From NCBI RefSeq assembly GCF_017873245.1, contig NZ_JAGGJY010000014.1:47307-111306 (forward strand): a DNA stretch of 64,000 bases. Reading direction: 5' to 3'. Below the pieces are notes generated by a model that made no database searches, was not told the DNA's origin, and was given only the letters and a program-made list of their open reading frames with translations. The DNA is from Clostridium tertium. Lineage in GTDB: Bacteria > Bacillota > Clostridia > Clostridiales > Clostridiaceae. How positions within the stretch are numbered: position 1 is the first letter of the stretch; each line of letters opens with the position of its first letter. The position numbers and the translations under genes are program-made. Positions 52,151 to 61,033 of this stretch are shown in pieces.

Positions 52151-53208
52151 AATTTTACATTATAATGTTTTTCAAATGAATTCATAAGCTCATAAATAAA
52201 CTCTAATTGATTAGCTGTCCTATCTAAACCTTTTTCAAGGAGTTGAATAAAAGCATTTTTATTACATCTTCTTATATTTTTATAATAATCTCTAGATAAT
52301 TTCCAATACTTTTGAGGAAAAGCAATATATGATAAGATATATTTTAAATCTGAACTGGTTAAAGTGTTTTCTTCCATATATTTATCAAGAACTTCTAAGG
52401 TTAAATTTATCTGCCAATTAGTACTTTCTCTTTTCAATAATCTTCTTAAAAAATATGATATATCTCTAGAGCAATAATCCATTTTACATTTATCAAAATC
52501 AATGAGAGAAATTTTATTGTCATCTATTAGTATGTTTTTATTTACGTAATCTCCATGACAAAGAGATCTTGAAAGTTCATTAGGGATAATTGATGATGAT
52601 ACTTCAAATGAAATCTTAGCAAGTTCTAAGTTTTCGTTAATATTTTCTAGGAATATTTTTGAAAATCTATCATTATATCTATGAGCATTATTTATACTCA
52701 AAAGTAGTTGATTAAAGTGTTTTGATATAGTTTCGTTATAATTTTCAAAACCTTCTCTTAAGCTGCTTCCAGCTATTGGAGAAAAGTTTTTAGAAGCTAT
52801 ATGTAGTTTGCCTAATGTTTTTGATGATAACAAAACATGGTCTAAGTTATCAAAATCACATTTTTCACCTTTAAGCCATGGAGTTAATATAAATAGCATA
52901 TCTTTATATTTAACATATCTATTTCCATCTACAGTAGGTAACAATTTAGGAACATCGATTCTATTTCTATAACACCATTCCATGGCTGAATATACATATA
53001 AAAGATTTGCTTCATCATAATAAACTTTTTTTAAACAATAACTTTTATTATTAGAGTCTATTCTATATACAGCTCTTTGTTTTTCTGTATCTTTGAATTT
53101 AATACTAAATATAGATGCTTTCTGAAGTTTATAGTGAGACAAAATATTAGTCTTTATTTCATTAACAGGAAGCAACTCTTCTCTTAAATCTGATAATAGG
53201 TTTTCCAT
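52147..53208 (-). CDS. CotS-family spore coat protein (kinase-like fold)
   Basis: A 353-residue protein with the aminoglycoside-phosphotransferase fold of the CotS/CotI/YsxE family. The N-lobe has YCLKKVYYDEANLLYVYSAM, the catalytic loop LCHGDYVNKNIL (HGDxxxxN) near residue 216 and the metal-binding LIDFDKCKMD near 233. Some relatives phosphorylate coat proteins, and the key residues here are present, so it could be active. The SD AAGGAGAG precedes the ATG at 53208. It stands alone on the minus strand, divergent from dgt. A mother-cell sigma-E or sigma-K promoter is expected but was not identified. Confidence 0.82.
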   Translation of the reverse strand: MENLLSDLREELLPVNEIKTNILSHYKLQKASIFSIKFKDTEKQRAVYRIDSNNKSYCLKKVYYDEANLLYVYSAMEWCYRNRIDVPKLLPTVDGNRYVKYKDMLFILTPWLKGEKCDFDNLDHVLLSSKTLGKLHIASKNFSPIAGSSLREGFENYNETISKHFNQLLLSINNAHRYNDRFSKIFLENINENLELAKISFEVSSSIIPNELSRSLCHGDYVNKNILIDDNKISLIDFDKCKMDYCSRDISYFLRRLLKRESTNWQINLTLEVLDKYMEENTLTSSDLKYILSYIAFPQKYWKLSRDYYKNIRRCNKNAFIQLLEKGLDRTANQLEFIYELMNSFEKHYNVKF

Positions 53209-53264
53209 TACTCTCTCCTTATATAATTACTCATTATTAAGATATTAATAAAAAAAACAAAATA

Positions 53265-53278
53265 TACTTATATAAGTA
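53265..53278. promoter_or_regulatory. 14-bp perfect palindrome between the CotS-like gene and dgt
   Basis: TACTTATATAAGTA is its own reverse complement and lies midway in the divergent intergenic region. It could be an operator; AT-rich palindromes also arise by chance. Confidence 0.3.
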
Positions 53279-53372
53279 AAATATAATTGGTATTAAATAT
53301 ATTATTATAAAATATGTTTAAATAGAGGAAAAAAGAGAAAAATATAGAATATGTAATATAGAGGTGAGATAT

Positions 53373-54401
53373 ATGAATGTAAGAGAAAAAATAGAGAGTT
53401 TCGAAAGGTTGACATTAGTCCCTCAAGCTACTTTTAGCACTTCAACTTTAGGAAGAAAAAGAGATGAAAAAAGTGACGCTGTAAGGACTTGTTTTATGGT
53501 TGATAGAGATAGAATCATTCATAGCAAGTCCTTTAGGAGATTGAAACATAAGACTCAGGTTTATATAAAGACCTTTGGTGATCATTATAGAACAAGGTTG
53601 ACTCATACATTAGAGGTATCTCAAATTGCAAGAACAATAGGTAGTGGAATTGGATTAAATGAATATCTGATTGAGGCCATATCATTAGGGCATGATTTAG
53701 GTCATGTAGCATTTGCCCACAATGGAGAAGAGGTCTTAAATGAGTTTTTGGAAGGCGGATTTAGACACAATGAACAAAGTGTTAGAGTAGTTGAGAAACT
53801 TGAAAAGAATGGATTAGGATTAAATTTAACAACTGAAGTTATAGATGGAATATTACATCATAGTGGTCTTGATAATGGCAACAACAAAGCTAAGACATTA
53901 GAAGGAATAGTAGTTAAGGTAAGTGATAAAATAGCATATCTAAATCATGATATAGATGACTCAATAAGGGCTGGGCTCTTAAGTGAAGATGTATTGCCAA
54001 AGGAAGTAATAAAGGTGTTAGGTAAAACACATTCTCAAAGAATTGAAACTTTAGTTACAGATGTAATAGAAAACACTACAAATGCATTAAATAATAATGA
54101 AGTTGATATAAAATTTAGTACTGAGGTTTGGGAGGCTATGACAGAGCTTAGAAGATTTATGTTTAAAAATGTTTACTTAGGGGATATTTTAAAAGTAGAG
54201 AGAAATAAGGCGAAATTTATTTTAGAAAACATAATAAACTATTACTATACTCATGAAGATGAATTGCCAACTATATATAAAGAAATAGCTAAAGAAGAAG
54301 GATTAAAAAGAGCAGTTACAGATTATATAGCTGGAATGAGTGATGATTATTGCTTAAATAAGTTTAACTCTCTATTTGTACCAAAAATAGTAATATATTA
54401 A
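53373..54401 (+). CDS. dgt: Deoxyguanosinetriphosphate triphosphohydrolase-like protein
   Basis: A 342-residue HD-domain protein. [20 protein letters not shown] near residue 63 holds the first metal-binding His, [18 protein letters not shown] near 104 the HD pair, and [14 protein letters not shown] the last Asp. Family members hydrolyse dNTPs to nucleosides and triphosphate. ATG 53373 follows the SD GAGGTGA; the GTG at 53364 overlaps the SD. It heads dgt-(small ORF)-dnaG-rpoD, the common clostridial order. Confidence 0.92.
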   Translation: MNVREKIESFERLTLVPQATFSTSTLGRKRDEKSDAVRTCFMVDRDRIIHSKSFRRLKHKTQVYIKTFGDHYRTRLTHTLEVSQIARTIGSGIGLNEYLIEAISLGHDLGHVAFAHNGEEVLNEFLEGGFRHNEQSVRVVEKLEKNGLGLNLTTEVIDGILHHSGLDNGNNKAKTLEGIVVKVSDKIAYLNHDIDDSIRAGLLSEDVLPKEVIKVLGKTHSQRIETLVTDVIENTTNALNNNEVDIKFSTEVWEAMTELRRFMFKNVYLGDILKVERNKAKFILENIINYYYTHEDELPTIYKEIAKEEGLKRAVTDYIAGMSDDYCLNKFNSLFVPKIVIY

Positions 54402-54405
54402 ATAA

Positions 54406-54591
54406 ATGGATACAATAAAAAGTATATATTTAAAAGGAATTTTAGATTTGATAAAGAATATAAATAAAGAAGATTCAATAAATTTTTATAAAAATTTTTT
54501 TTCAAAGAAGGAAATAGAGAAAAAATGTCGAAATGAATATAAGTTGACGAAAATTATAGGTAAGGAGGTGAATCTCCTTGCAGATTTCTGA
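54406..54591 (+). CDS. Possible small protein between dgt and dnaG
   Basis: A 61-residue ORF starting 4 nt after the dgt stop codon and overlapping the dnaG start by 14 nt. The peptide is Lys/Ile-rich (MDTIKSIYLKGILDLIKNIN at the start), has no known domain and no SD, so translation would depend on re-initiation from dgt. Its codons look like those of neighbouring genes. It might tune dnaG translation through the overlap, or be non-coding. Confidence 0.4.
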   Translation: MDTIKSIYLKGILDLIKNINKEDSINFYKNFFSKKEIEKKCRNEYKLTKIIGKEVNLLADF

Positions 54592-56356
54592 AGAGATTCT
54601 AGAAAAAGTAAAAGAACAAAATGATATAGTAGATGTAATATCTGAGTCAGTTAGACTAAAGCGATCTGGAAGAAACTTTTCAGGACTATGTCCATTTCAT
54701 AATGAAAAGTCACCTTCATTTTCCGTATCACAGGATAAACAAATATATAAATGTTTTGGATGTGGTGAATCAGGGAATGTAATTACTTTTGTTATGAAAA
54801 ATAAAAATATGCCTTTTGTTGAAGCAGTTAAGTATTTAGCTGATAGGGTTAATATTACAATAGAAAGTGATAAAGGGAGAATAAGTCCAACTGCAAAAAA
54901 GAGAGAATTGCTCTATAAAGTTAATGTTGAAGCAGCAAGGTTCTTTTATTCAAACTTAAGATTAACAAAAGAAGCAAAGGAATATTTTTTAAATAGGGGT
55001 ATTAAGGAAGAGACAATTAAAAGATTTGGATTAGGCTTTGCAAAGGATAGTTGGAATAATTTATTATTTCATTTAAGAAAGTTAGGCTTTAAAGATGATT
55101 TATTGCTTGAAGCAGGATTAGTATCTACTTCTGAGAGGACAGGAAATAAATATGATAGGTTTAGAAATCGCGTTATATTTCCTGTATTTGATTACAGGGG
55201 GAAGGTAATAGGTTTTGGAGGACGAGTTTTAGATGATTCAAAACCCAAATATTTAAATTCACCTGAAACTTTGGTGTTTCAAAAGGGAACTAATCTTTAT
55301 GGATTAAACTTTGCAATAAAAAGCAAGATGCAAGAAAGATACTTTATTATTGTTGAAGGATATATGGACTTAATAACGTTGCATCAGTATGGAATAACAA
55401 ATGTAGTAGCTTCATTAGGAACAGCTTTAACTACAAATCAAGCAAGATTATTAAGACGTTATGCAGATAAGGTAATAATCTCATATGATGCTGATATAGC
55501 AGGTCAAGCAGCAACTATGAGAGGACTAGATATATTAAAAGATGCAGGATTTGATGTTAGAGTTTTAAGTATTCCACAGGGAAAAGATCCAGATGAATAT
55601 GTGAGAAGCAATGGAAAAGATGCATTTATAAAATTAATAAATGGTGCTGAAAGCTTAATCGATTATAGGCTTAAGAAAGCAGAAGAAGGAATTAATCTTA
55701 AAGATAGTAATGACTTAGTTAGATATGGAAAAAGAGTTACAGAAATATTAGCAAGTGTTAATTCTATAGAAAAAGATGTCTATATAAAAAAAATATCTGA
55801 AAATACAGGCATAAGAGAACAAACATTATACGATTTATTATCAAAAGAAATGACAAAAAATATAAAAGAAAATGATTTTATGAATAATAAGGAAGAAAAT
55901 GGAACAAAATTATATTTAGAGCCAGCTTTTATAAAAGCTGAAAGATCTTTAATGAAGTTATGTTTAAATGAAGAGTATTTTGATTATATTAGTCAGTTAA
56001 TAAACCAAGATGAGTTAATTCTTCCAGAACATAAAGAGATTTTTTCTATTATTAAAGAAGCCAAAAAGGGGAATATAAATAATATAATTACCTTTTTAGA
56101 ATCGAAGTGTACAAATGTAAAAACAATTGAGGAAATTGTAAAAATAAAAGAACATCATGTACTGATAGGTAAGGATAATAAAAAGTTAATACAAGATTTT
56201 ATCAAGCAATTGGATAATTATAAATTGAATCAAAAACTAAATGAATTAAAACGTAAGCAAAAAGTATTAGAATCACAAGGAAAAATTGAAGAATCTATAC
56301 AAATCGCAATTGAATTAAAAAATGTTAATGATCAGTTAAAGAGAGGTGCAAAGTAG
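54578..56356 (+). CDS. dnaG: DNA primase DnaG
   Basis: A 592-residue primase. The N-terminal CHC2 zinc ribbon uses C38, H41, C59 and C62; the Toprim core has YFIIVEGYMDLITLHQYG near residue 255 and VIISYDADIAGQAATMRG near 306. The C-terminal helical part contacts DnaB. TTG 54578 lies 6 nt after a perfect SD, AAGGAGGTGA. It primes DNA replication. The rpoD start codon follows the stop codon by about 30 nt: part of the macromolecular-synthesis operon, with rpsU located elsewhere at 40.5 kb. Confidence 0.97.
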   Translation: MQISEEILEKVKEQNDIVDVISESVRLKRSGRNFSGLCPFHNEKSPSFSVSQDKQIYKCFGCGESGNVITFVMKNKNMPFVEAVKYLADRVNITIESDKGRISPTAKKRELLYKVNVEAARFFYSNLRLTKEAKEYFLNRGIKEETIKRFGLGFAKDSWNNLLFHLRKLGFKDDLLLEAGLVSTSERTGNKYDRFRNRVIFPVFDYRGKVIGFGGRVLDDSKPKYLNSPETLVFQKGTNLYGLNFAIKSKMQERYFIIVEGYMDLITLHQYGITNVVASLGTALTTNQARLLRRYADKVIISYDADIAGQAATMRGLDILKDAGFDVRVLSIPQGKDPDEYVRSNGKDAFIKLINGAESLIDYRLKKAEEGINLKDSNDLVRYGKRVTEILASVNSIEKDVYIKKISENTGIREQTLYDLLSKEMTKNIKENDFMNNKEENGTKLYLEPAFIKAERSLMKLCLNEEYFDYISQLINQDELILPEHKEIFSIIKEAKKGNINNIITFLESKCTNVKTIEEIVKIKEHHVLIGKDNKKLIQDFIKQLDNYKLNQKLNELKRKQKVLESQGKIEESIQIAIELKNVNDQLKRGAK

Positions 56357-56386
56357 TAGTTGGTAATAACGGAAGGAGGTAACAAA

Positions 56387-57499
56387 ATGGTAGATGAAAA
56401 AACAAAAGCTAAGCAAGGCAAAAAAGAGAATGAGGACAAAAATAGCAAAATGACTATAGTTAAAAATCTACTAGATAAAGGAAAGAAGAGTGGTACTTTA
56501 ACATATAAGGAAATAATGGATGAGGTTGAGCATATTGACCTAAGTCCAGAACAAATAGAAAAAATTTATGAAGTGTTAGAGTCAATGGGAATTGAAGTAA
56601 TAGGTGATCCTAATGAAGCAGATGAAGTCGAAGAGGAACTAGACTTGGACTTAACTATTCCAGAAGGAATTGCAATAGATGACCCAGTAAGAATGTACTT
56701 AAAAGAAATTGGAAAAGTTCCTTTATTATCTTCAGAAGAGGAAATAGAATTAGCAAATAGAATAGAGCAAGGTGATCAAAGAGCTAAGAAAAAATTAGCT
56801 GAAGCAAATTTAAGACTTGTTGTAAGTATTGCTAAAAGATATGTTGGAAGAGGAATGCTATTTTTAGACCTTATACAAGAAGGAAATCTAGGGCTTATAA
56901 AAGCCGTAGAAAAGTTCGATTATAGAAAGGGCTTTAAATTCTCTACTTATGCTACATGGTGGATAAGACAGGCAATAACAAGAGCTATTGCTGACCAAGC
57001 AAGAACTATCAGAATACCTGTACATATGGTAGAAACTATAAATAAGCTAATAAGAGTACAAAGACAATTGTTACAAGAGCTAGGAAGAGATCCATTCCCA
57101 GAGGAAATATCAAAGGTTATGGACTTACCAGTAGATAAGGTAAGAGAAATTCAAAAAATAGCTCAAGAGCCAGTATCTCTAGAAACTCCTATAGGTGAGG
57201 AAGAAGATTCACATCTTGGAGACTTTATACCAGATGATGATGCTTTAGCACCAGCAGAAGCAGCTGCATTTACAATGCTTAAAGAACAATTAATAAATGT
57301 ATTAGATACTTTAACTCCTAGGGAAGAAAAAGTATTAAGGCTAAGATTTGGATTAGATGATGGAAGAGCAAGAACTCTTGAAGAAGTTGGTAAAGAGTTT
57401 AATGTAACAAGAGAAAGAATAAGACAAATAGAAGCGAAAGCTCTTAGAAAATTAAGGCATCCTTCAAGAAGTAAAAAATTAAAGGATTATTTAGATTAG
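56387..57499 (+). CDS. rpoD: Primary sigma factor (sigma A)
   Basis: A 370-residue housekeeping sigma factor. Region 1.1-like N-terminus, region 1.2 [16 protein letters not shown], region 2 with [20 protein letters not shown] and [17 protein letters not shown], region 3 and region 4 with the [23 protein letters not shown]. It recognises the TTGACA/TATAAT promoters listed here. ATG 56387 follows the SD GGAAGGAGG; a TTG at 56360 lies upstream of the SD. A hairpin terminator overlaps its stop codon. Confidence 0.97.
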   Translation: MVDEKTKAKQGKKENEDKNSKMTIVKNLLDKGKKSGTLTYKEIMDEVEHIDLSPEQIEKIYEVLESMGIEVIGDPNEADEVEEELDLDLTIPEGIAIDDPVRMYLKEIGKVPLLSSEEEIELANRIEQGDQRAKKKLAEANLRLVVSIAKRYVGRGMLFLDLIQEGNLGLIKAVEKFDYRKGFKFSTYATWWIRQAITRAIADQARTIRIPVHMVETINKLIRVQRQLLQELGRDPFPEEISKVMDLPVDKVREIQKIAQEPVSLETPIGEEEDSHLGDFIPDDDALAPAEAAAFTMLKEQLINVLDTLTPREEKVLRLRFGLDDGRARTLEEVGKEFNVTRERIRQIEAKALRKLRHPSRSKKLKDYLD

Positions 57500-57524
57500 C
57501 ACCAAAAGGTGCTAATTTTAATTT
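57495..57524 (+). terminator. Hairpin terminator overlapping the rpoD stop codon
   Basis: ATTAGCACC at 57495-57503 pairs with GGTGCTAAT at 57508-57516, then TTTAATTT. It separates rpoD from trmK, possibly incompletely. Confidence 0.7.
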
Positions 57525-57540
57525 AGCAAGGAGAAGAATT

Positions 57541-58233
57541 ATGGAACTAAGCGAAAGATTAAATTTTATAATTAAACACATTGAAAACACATCAGTATTA
57601 GCAGATATAGGAACAGATCATGGATATATTCCTCTATATGCAGTAAAAAATGGAATTTGTAGTAAAGCAATTGCAGTAGATATAAATAAGGAACCTTTAG
57701 ATAAAGCAAGGTTAAATGCTATATTAGAAGGTACAGGAGACGAATTAGAGTTTAGATTAGGTGATGGGCTTAATGCTTTAGAAAAAGATGAGGTAGAGGT
57801 AACTGTAATTGCAGGTATGGGGGGAAATTTAATTAGAGATATACTTGAATCACAAATTGAAAAAGTTGACTCTATGAAATATTTAATACTTCAACCAGCA
57901 CAAAATCCAGAAGTGTTAAGAGAATATCTTTATAATAATAATTATGAAATAATAAGTGAAGATCTTTGTTTAGATGAAAATATATATTATGAGCTTTTTA
58001 AGGTAAGACGAAAAGAGGGCGAAGCTACTAGTTTAGATTCAATATATTACGAAGTAAGTCCAAAACTTTTGATGCAAAAACATCATTTAATGAAGGAGTA
58101 TTTAATTTCAAAAGTTGAAAATTATAAAAGGATTATTAGTTTTATAACAGAAAGTACTGTTAATGCAAGTGAAAGAAGAAAATCAATACAAGAAAAAATA
58201 GATGTTATTAGTAATATGATTAATTTTTTATAA
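57541..58233 (+). CDS. trmK: tRNA (adenine22-N1)-methyltransferase TrmK
   Basis: A 230-residue class I SAM methyltransferase. Motif I is LADIGTDHGYIPLYAVKNG near residue 20, then AIAVDINKEPLDKA, and the family motif VIAGMGGNLIRDILE near 89 followed by LQPAQNPEVLREYL. TrmK makes m1A22 in tRNA. SD CAAGGAG, ATG 57541. trmK and the nif3-type gene follow rpoD in most Firmicutes. Confidence 0.93.
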   Translation: MELSERLNFIIKHIENTSVLADIGTDHGYIPLYAVKNGICSKAIAVDINKEPLDKARLNAILEGTGDELEFRLGDGLNALEKDEVEVTVIAGMGGNLIRDILESQIEKVDSMKYLILQPAQNPEVLREYLYNNNYEIISEDLCLDENIYYELFKVRRKEGEATSLDSIYYEVSPKLLMQKHHLMKEYLISKVENYKRIISFITESTVNASERRKSIQEKIDVISNMINFL

Positions 58234-58244
58234 GGAAGATGTTT

Positions 58245-59036
58245 ATGAAAAAAGTTAAAGATGTTATTGAGGTAATGGAGGAATTTGCTCCAAAAACATT
58301 AAAAGAAGATTTTGATAATGTAGGACTAATGGTAGGGGATAAACAAAAGAAAGTAGAAAAAATACTTTTGGCTTTAGATTGTACCTTAAATGTTATAGAA
58401 GAAGCAAAGGAAAAGAAGGTAGATTTAATAATAACCCATCATCCACTTATATTTAGAAAACCTAATAGTATAACAACTGATACTTTAATAGGCAAAAAAA
58501 TAATAGAACTTATTAAAAATGATATAAGTTTATATTCTAGTCATACTAATTTAGATTCGGCTGAGAAAGGTTTAAATGAAACTATAGTAAATATACTAGG
58601 ATATGAATCTAAAGAGCTTCTAGAGGTAAATAAGAGGGCTAGAAATGACAATGAAGGGTTAGGGAGAATTATTAGATTAGAAGATTATATTCAATTGGAA
58701 GATTTAATAAAAGATATTAAAGAAAAGCTAAATATAAATTCCTTAAAGGTTGTTAGGGGCTGTGAAAAAGTAAAAAATATCGCAGTTATAAATGGAAGTG
58801 GAAGTGACTTTTTTGAAAAAGCATACAAAAAAGGAGCAGACTGCATAATAACAGGTGATACAACATATCATTATGCATCTGATTATAAAGAAATGGGAGT
58901 ATCTATAATAGATACAGGACATTTTTCGTCTGAATGGATAGTTTTTTTAGAAGTTATAAATAAAATAAAAGATAAATTAGAAGACTTAGAAATATTAATA
59001 TCTACAAAAAGTGAAGATCCTTACACATTTGTGTAA
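58245..59036 (+). CDS. Nif3-like dinuclear metal centre protein
   Basis: About 263 residues of the NIF3/GTP cyclohydrolase I type 2 family. Metal ligands lie in LIITHHPLIFRKP near residue 62, SSHTNLDSAEKG near 95 and the C-terminal DTGHFSSEWIVF near 225. The biochemical function is unsettled. The usual pairing with trmK is conserved. I choose ATG 58245, spaced 6 nt from the SD AAGGAAG; the ATG at 58239 is too close. Confidence 0.92.
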   Translation: MKKVKDVIEVMEEFAPKTLKEDFDNVGLMVGDKQKKVEKILLALDCTLNVIEEAKEKKVDLIITHHPLIFRKPNSITTDTLIGKKIIELIKNDISLYSSHTNLDSAEKGLNETIVNILGYESKELLEVNKRARNDNEGLGRIIRLEDYIQLEDLIKDIKEKLNINSLKVVRGCEKVKNIAVINGSGSDFFEKAYKKGADCIITGDTTYHYASDYKEMGVSIIDTGHFSSEWIVFLEVINKIKDKLEDLEILISTKSEDPYTFV

Positions 59037-59047
59037 GGTCTTTTTTA
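59015..59047 (+). terminator. Terminator overlapping the nif3-like stop codon
   Basis: AGATCCTTACACA at 59015-59027 pairs with GTGTAAGGTCT at 59031-59041 (one bulge), followed by TTTTT. Confidence 0.85.
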
Positions 59048-59108
59048 TACACAAAATTTTTGATTTAAGCATAATATTAATAATAGGAATATTATTGGGG
59101 GATGAACT

Positions 59109-59357
59109 ATGAGTAAATCATATTATAAAAAGAAAAATAAATCATGGACAAAAGTATTTCAAGATGGTTTCAAAGATATATGTGATGGTATAGGTAAAAA
59201 TATTGGAAAAGGTGGAGCTTTTTTTAAAACTTGTGTAAATCCAGCTGCCAGGTTATGTATATTCATACTTATATTATTAACTTTATTACTTTCTGGGATA
59301 GGATTTTACTCTTGGGTTATATTAATTATGTTAGTATTAATACTACAATTTGTGTAA
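59109..59357 (+). CDS. Small membrane protein of unknown function upstream of rnpB
   Basis: An 82-residue protein starting at ATG 59109, with the SD GGGGG 7 nt upstream. The first ~45 residues are basic (MSKSYYKKKNKSWTKVFQDG); the last ~35 hold two hydrophobic stretches (LCIFILILLTLLLSGIGF and VILIMLVLILQF) that could form a hairpin in the membrane. I do not recognise a family. It is an orphan between a terminator and the rnpB promoter. The good SD and amphipathic layout argue that it is real. Confidence 0.6.
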   Translation: MSKSYYKKKNKSWTKVFQDGFKDICDGIGKNIGKGGAFFKTCVNPAARLCIFILILLTLLLSGIGFYSWVILIMLVLILQFV

Positions 59358-59374
59358 ATTGTAAAAAATATAAT

Positions 59375-59403
59375 TTGCATTATTAATTAAGTTGTGTTAA
59401 GAT
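59375..59403 (+). promoter_or_regulatory. Sigma-A promoter of rnpB
   Basis: TTGCAT at 59375-59380, 17-nt spacer, TAAGAT at 59398-59403. The predicted start (about 59410) coincides with the 5' strand of helix P1. Confidence 0.75.
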
Positions 59404-59409
59404 AATCTT

Positions 59410-59752
59410 CGCGAGTAAGACATGCAATCGCTGCTAGACTAGATCTAGGAGAGGAAAGTCGGAGCTCCATAGGGCAGGGTGCTGGATAACGTCCAGTCAA
59501 GGCGACTTGAAGGAAAGTGCAACAGAGAGATACCGCCTAAATTTTTAGGTAAGGGTGGAAAGGCGAGGTAAGAGCTCACCAGCATCATGGTGACATGATG
59601 GCTATGTAAACCCCACCTGGAGCAAGGTCGAATAGGGAAACATTTAGGAGTTGCCCGCTCCGTTTCCGGGTGTACCGCTTGAGCTTATTGGCAACAATAA
59701 GCCTAGATAGATGATTGCTTAATACAGAACTCCGCTTAAGGCTTGCTCGCAA
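59410..59752 (+). ncRNA. rnpB: RNase P RNA, type A
   Basis: The catalytic RNA of RNase P, about 343 nt. GAGGAAAGTC at 59451, ATAGGGCAGGGTGCTGG near 59469, AGTGCAACAGAGAGATACC near 59515, GGTAAGGGTGGAAAGGCG near 59549 and ACAGAACTCC near 59724 match the universal core and the type A (ancestral) layout. Helix P1 forms from GCGAGTAAG at 59411-59419 and CTTGCTCGC at 59742-59750 (9 bp, one G-T). It removes 5' leaders from tRNA precursors. No terminator hairpin follows: an integrated element begins within about 70 nt. Confidence 0.97.
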
Positions 59753-59791
59753 CCAAGTGTTTATAGGGATTTACTGAGGGTAATATAAATT

Positions 59792-59815
59792 TTGCCCAAG
59801 TATTTGCCCAAGTAT
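59792..59815. repeat. Tandem 12-bp direct repeat at the end of the integrated element
   Basis: TTTGCCCAAGTA occurs twice back to back (59792-59803, 59804-59815), between rnpB and the integrase stop codon. It may be an integrase arm site or part of the attachment region. Confidence 0.6.
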
Positions 59816-59819
59816 ACCT

Positions 59820-60983
59820 TTAAGAATGAATCAGAGATGTTAATTTTACAGTTGCTTCTCTATTCATTTTTTTTGTTACATGACTATAAGTATCAGCAGT
59901 AGTTTGCATTAAAGAATGTCCTAATCTATCTTGAACGACCTTAAGATTTACACCGCTTTCTATCAAATAAGTAGCATTAGTATGCCTTAAATCATGCCAA
60001 CGAATATTTTTATCTATTTTATTATATTTACATAATCTCTTTAATCGTTGTAAAAAAGTTGATGGAATTATATAATCCCCATTTTCATGTCTAAAAATTA
60101 AATCATAGGACATCTTATTAAAAAATACTTTTTTATAAAATTCTCCATATTTTAATTTATTTGAGTTTTGAATATTCTTATGTTTTTTCAATTTTTGTAC
60201 AAGTTCATCACTTATAGGTATAGTTCTATATGAACCTTCTGTTTTTAAAGTAGATATAGTATAAATATTTTCTATTCTTATTAGAGCCTTAGTAATATCA
60301 ATAAATTTATCTTCGAGATTTATACTATCCCATGTCAAGCCACATAATTCACCACGTCTTAAGCCTGTTTCTATAGAAATATCTAATGCAAGTTTAAAAA
60401 TGTGATCTTCAAAAACATTATCATTTAGATTATTATAAATAAGTTTAAATTCATCTAAAGTTAAAATGTTTGCTTTATATTTATTTCTTTTTGGTGTATC
60501 AATATATTTACATGGATTCTCTATTATCATTTGTAACTTTACAGCTCTATTCAATGCAGTATTTAGAATACCGTAATACATTTGAATAGTTGTTCCAGAT
60601 AGACATGTTATATTTTTACCTTTCTTTATTTTATCTTTTTTTAAATCTCTCAGAAATTTATCAATATGGATTACCTTAAGGTCGCAAAGTCTAACATTAC
60701 CAATGCTTGGTGTTATTTTATTAGTAATCACATTCTTATATTTATCATAAGTATTTTTTGATTTTTCATCTATAATATAATTTTCTAGCCACATATTAAG
60801 ATAATCGCAAAGTTTTGTTTCTTCTGGTCTTGTATATCCTTTATATTTTCTATTTAATTCTTCGTTTAGCGCTTTCAAAGCATCTTCTTTCCTATCACCT
60901 CCACATCGCTCTATAACTTTTCCATTTTCAAAGAAACGATAATACCATTTCTTTCCTCGTTGTCTAATTGATCCCTTTGGCAT
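59820..60983 (-). CDS. int: Tyrosine recombinase / integrase
   Basis: A 387-residue phage-type integrase. The N-terminal AP2-like arm-binding region has GKKWYYRFFENGKVIERCGG, followed by a SAM-like core-binding domain (~60-160) and the catalytic domain: Arg in ETGLRRGELCGL near residue 212, HDLRHTNATYLIESG near 330, LGHSLMQTTADTYSHV with the second His and the nucleophile Tyr. It should integrate and excise the element at rnpB. The SD AAAGGAA precedes its ATG. It is transcribed toward rnpB, with its 3' end 70 nt from the RNA gene, as usual for integrases beside their attachment site. Confidence 0.95.
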   Translation of the reverse strand: MPKGSIRQRGKKWYYRFFENGKVIERCGGDRKEDALKALNEELNRKYKGYTRPEETKLCDYLNMWLENYIIDEKSKNTYDKYKNVITNKITPSIGNVRLCDLKVIHIDKFLRDLKKDKIKKGKNITCLSGTTIQMYYGILNTALNRAVKLQMIIENPCKYIDTPKRNKYKANILTLDEFKLIYNNLNDNVFEDHIFKLALDISIETGLRRGELCGLTWDSINLEDKFIDITKALIRIENIYTISTLKTEGSYRTIPISDELVQKLKKHKNIQNSNKLKYGEFYKKVFFNKMSYDLIFRHENGDYIIPSTFLQRLKRLCKYNKIDKNIRWHDLRHTNATYLIESGVNLKVVQDRLGHSLMQTTADTYSHVTKKMNREATVKLTSLIHS

Positions 60984-61033
60984 AAAACCATTCCTTTCAG
61001 AACTTATGTTCTATTTGATTTTTAAAATAAACA

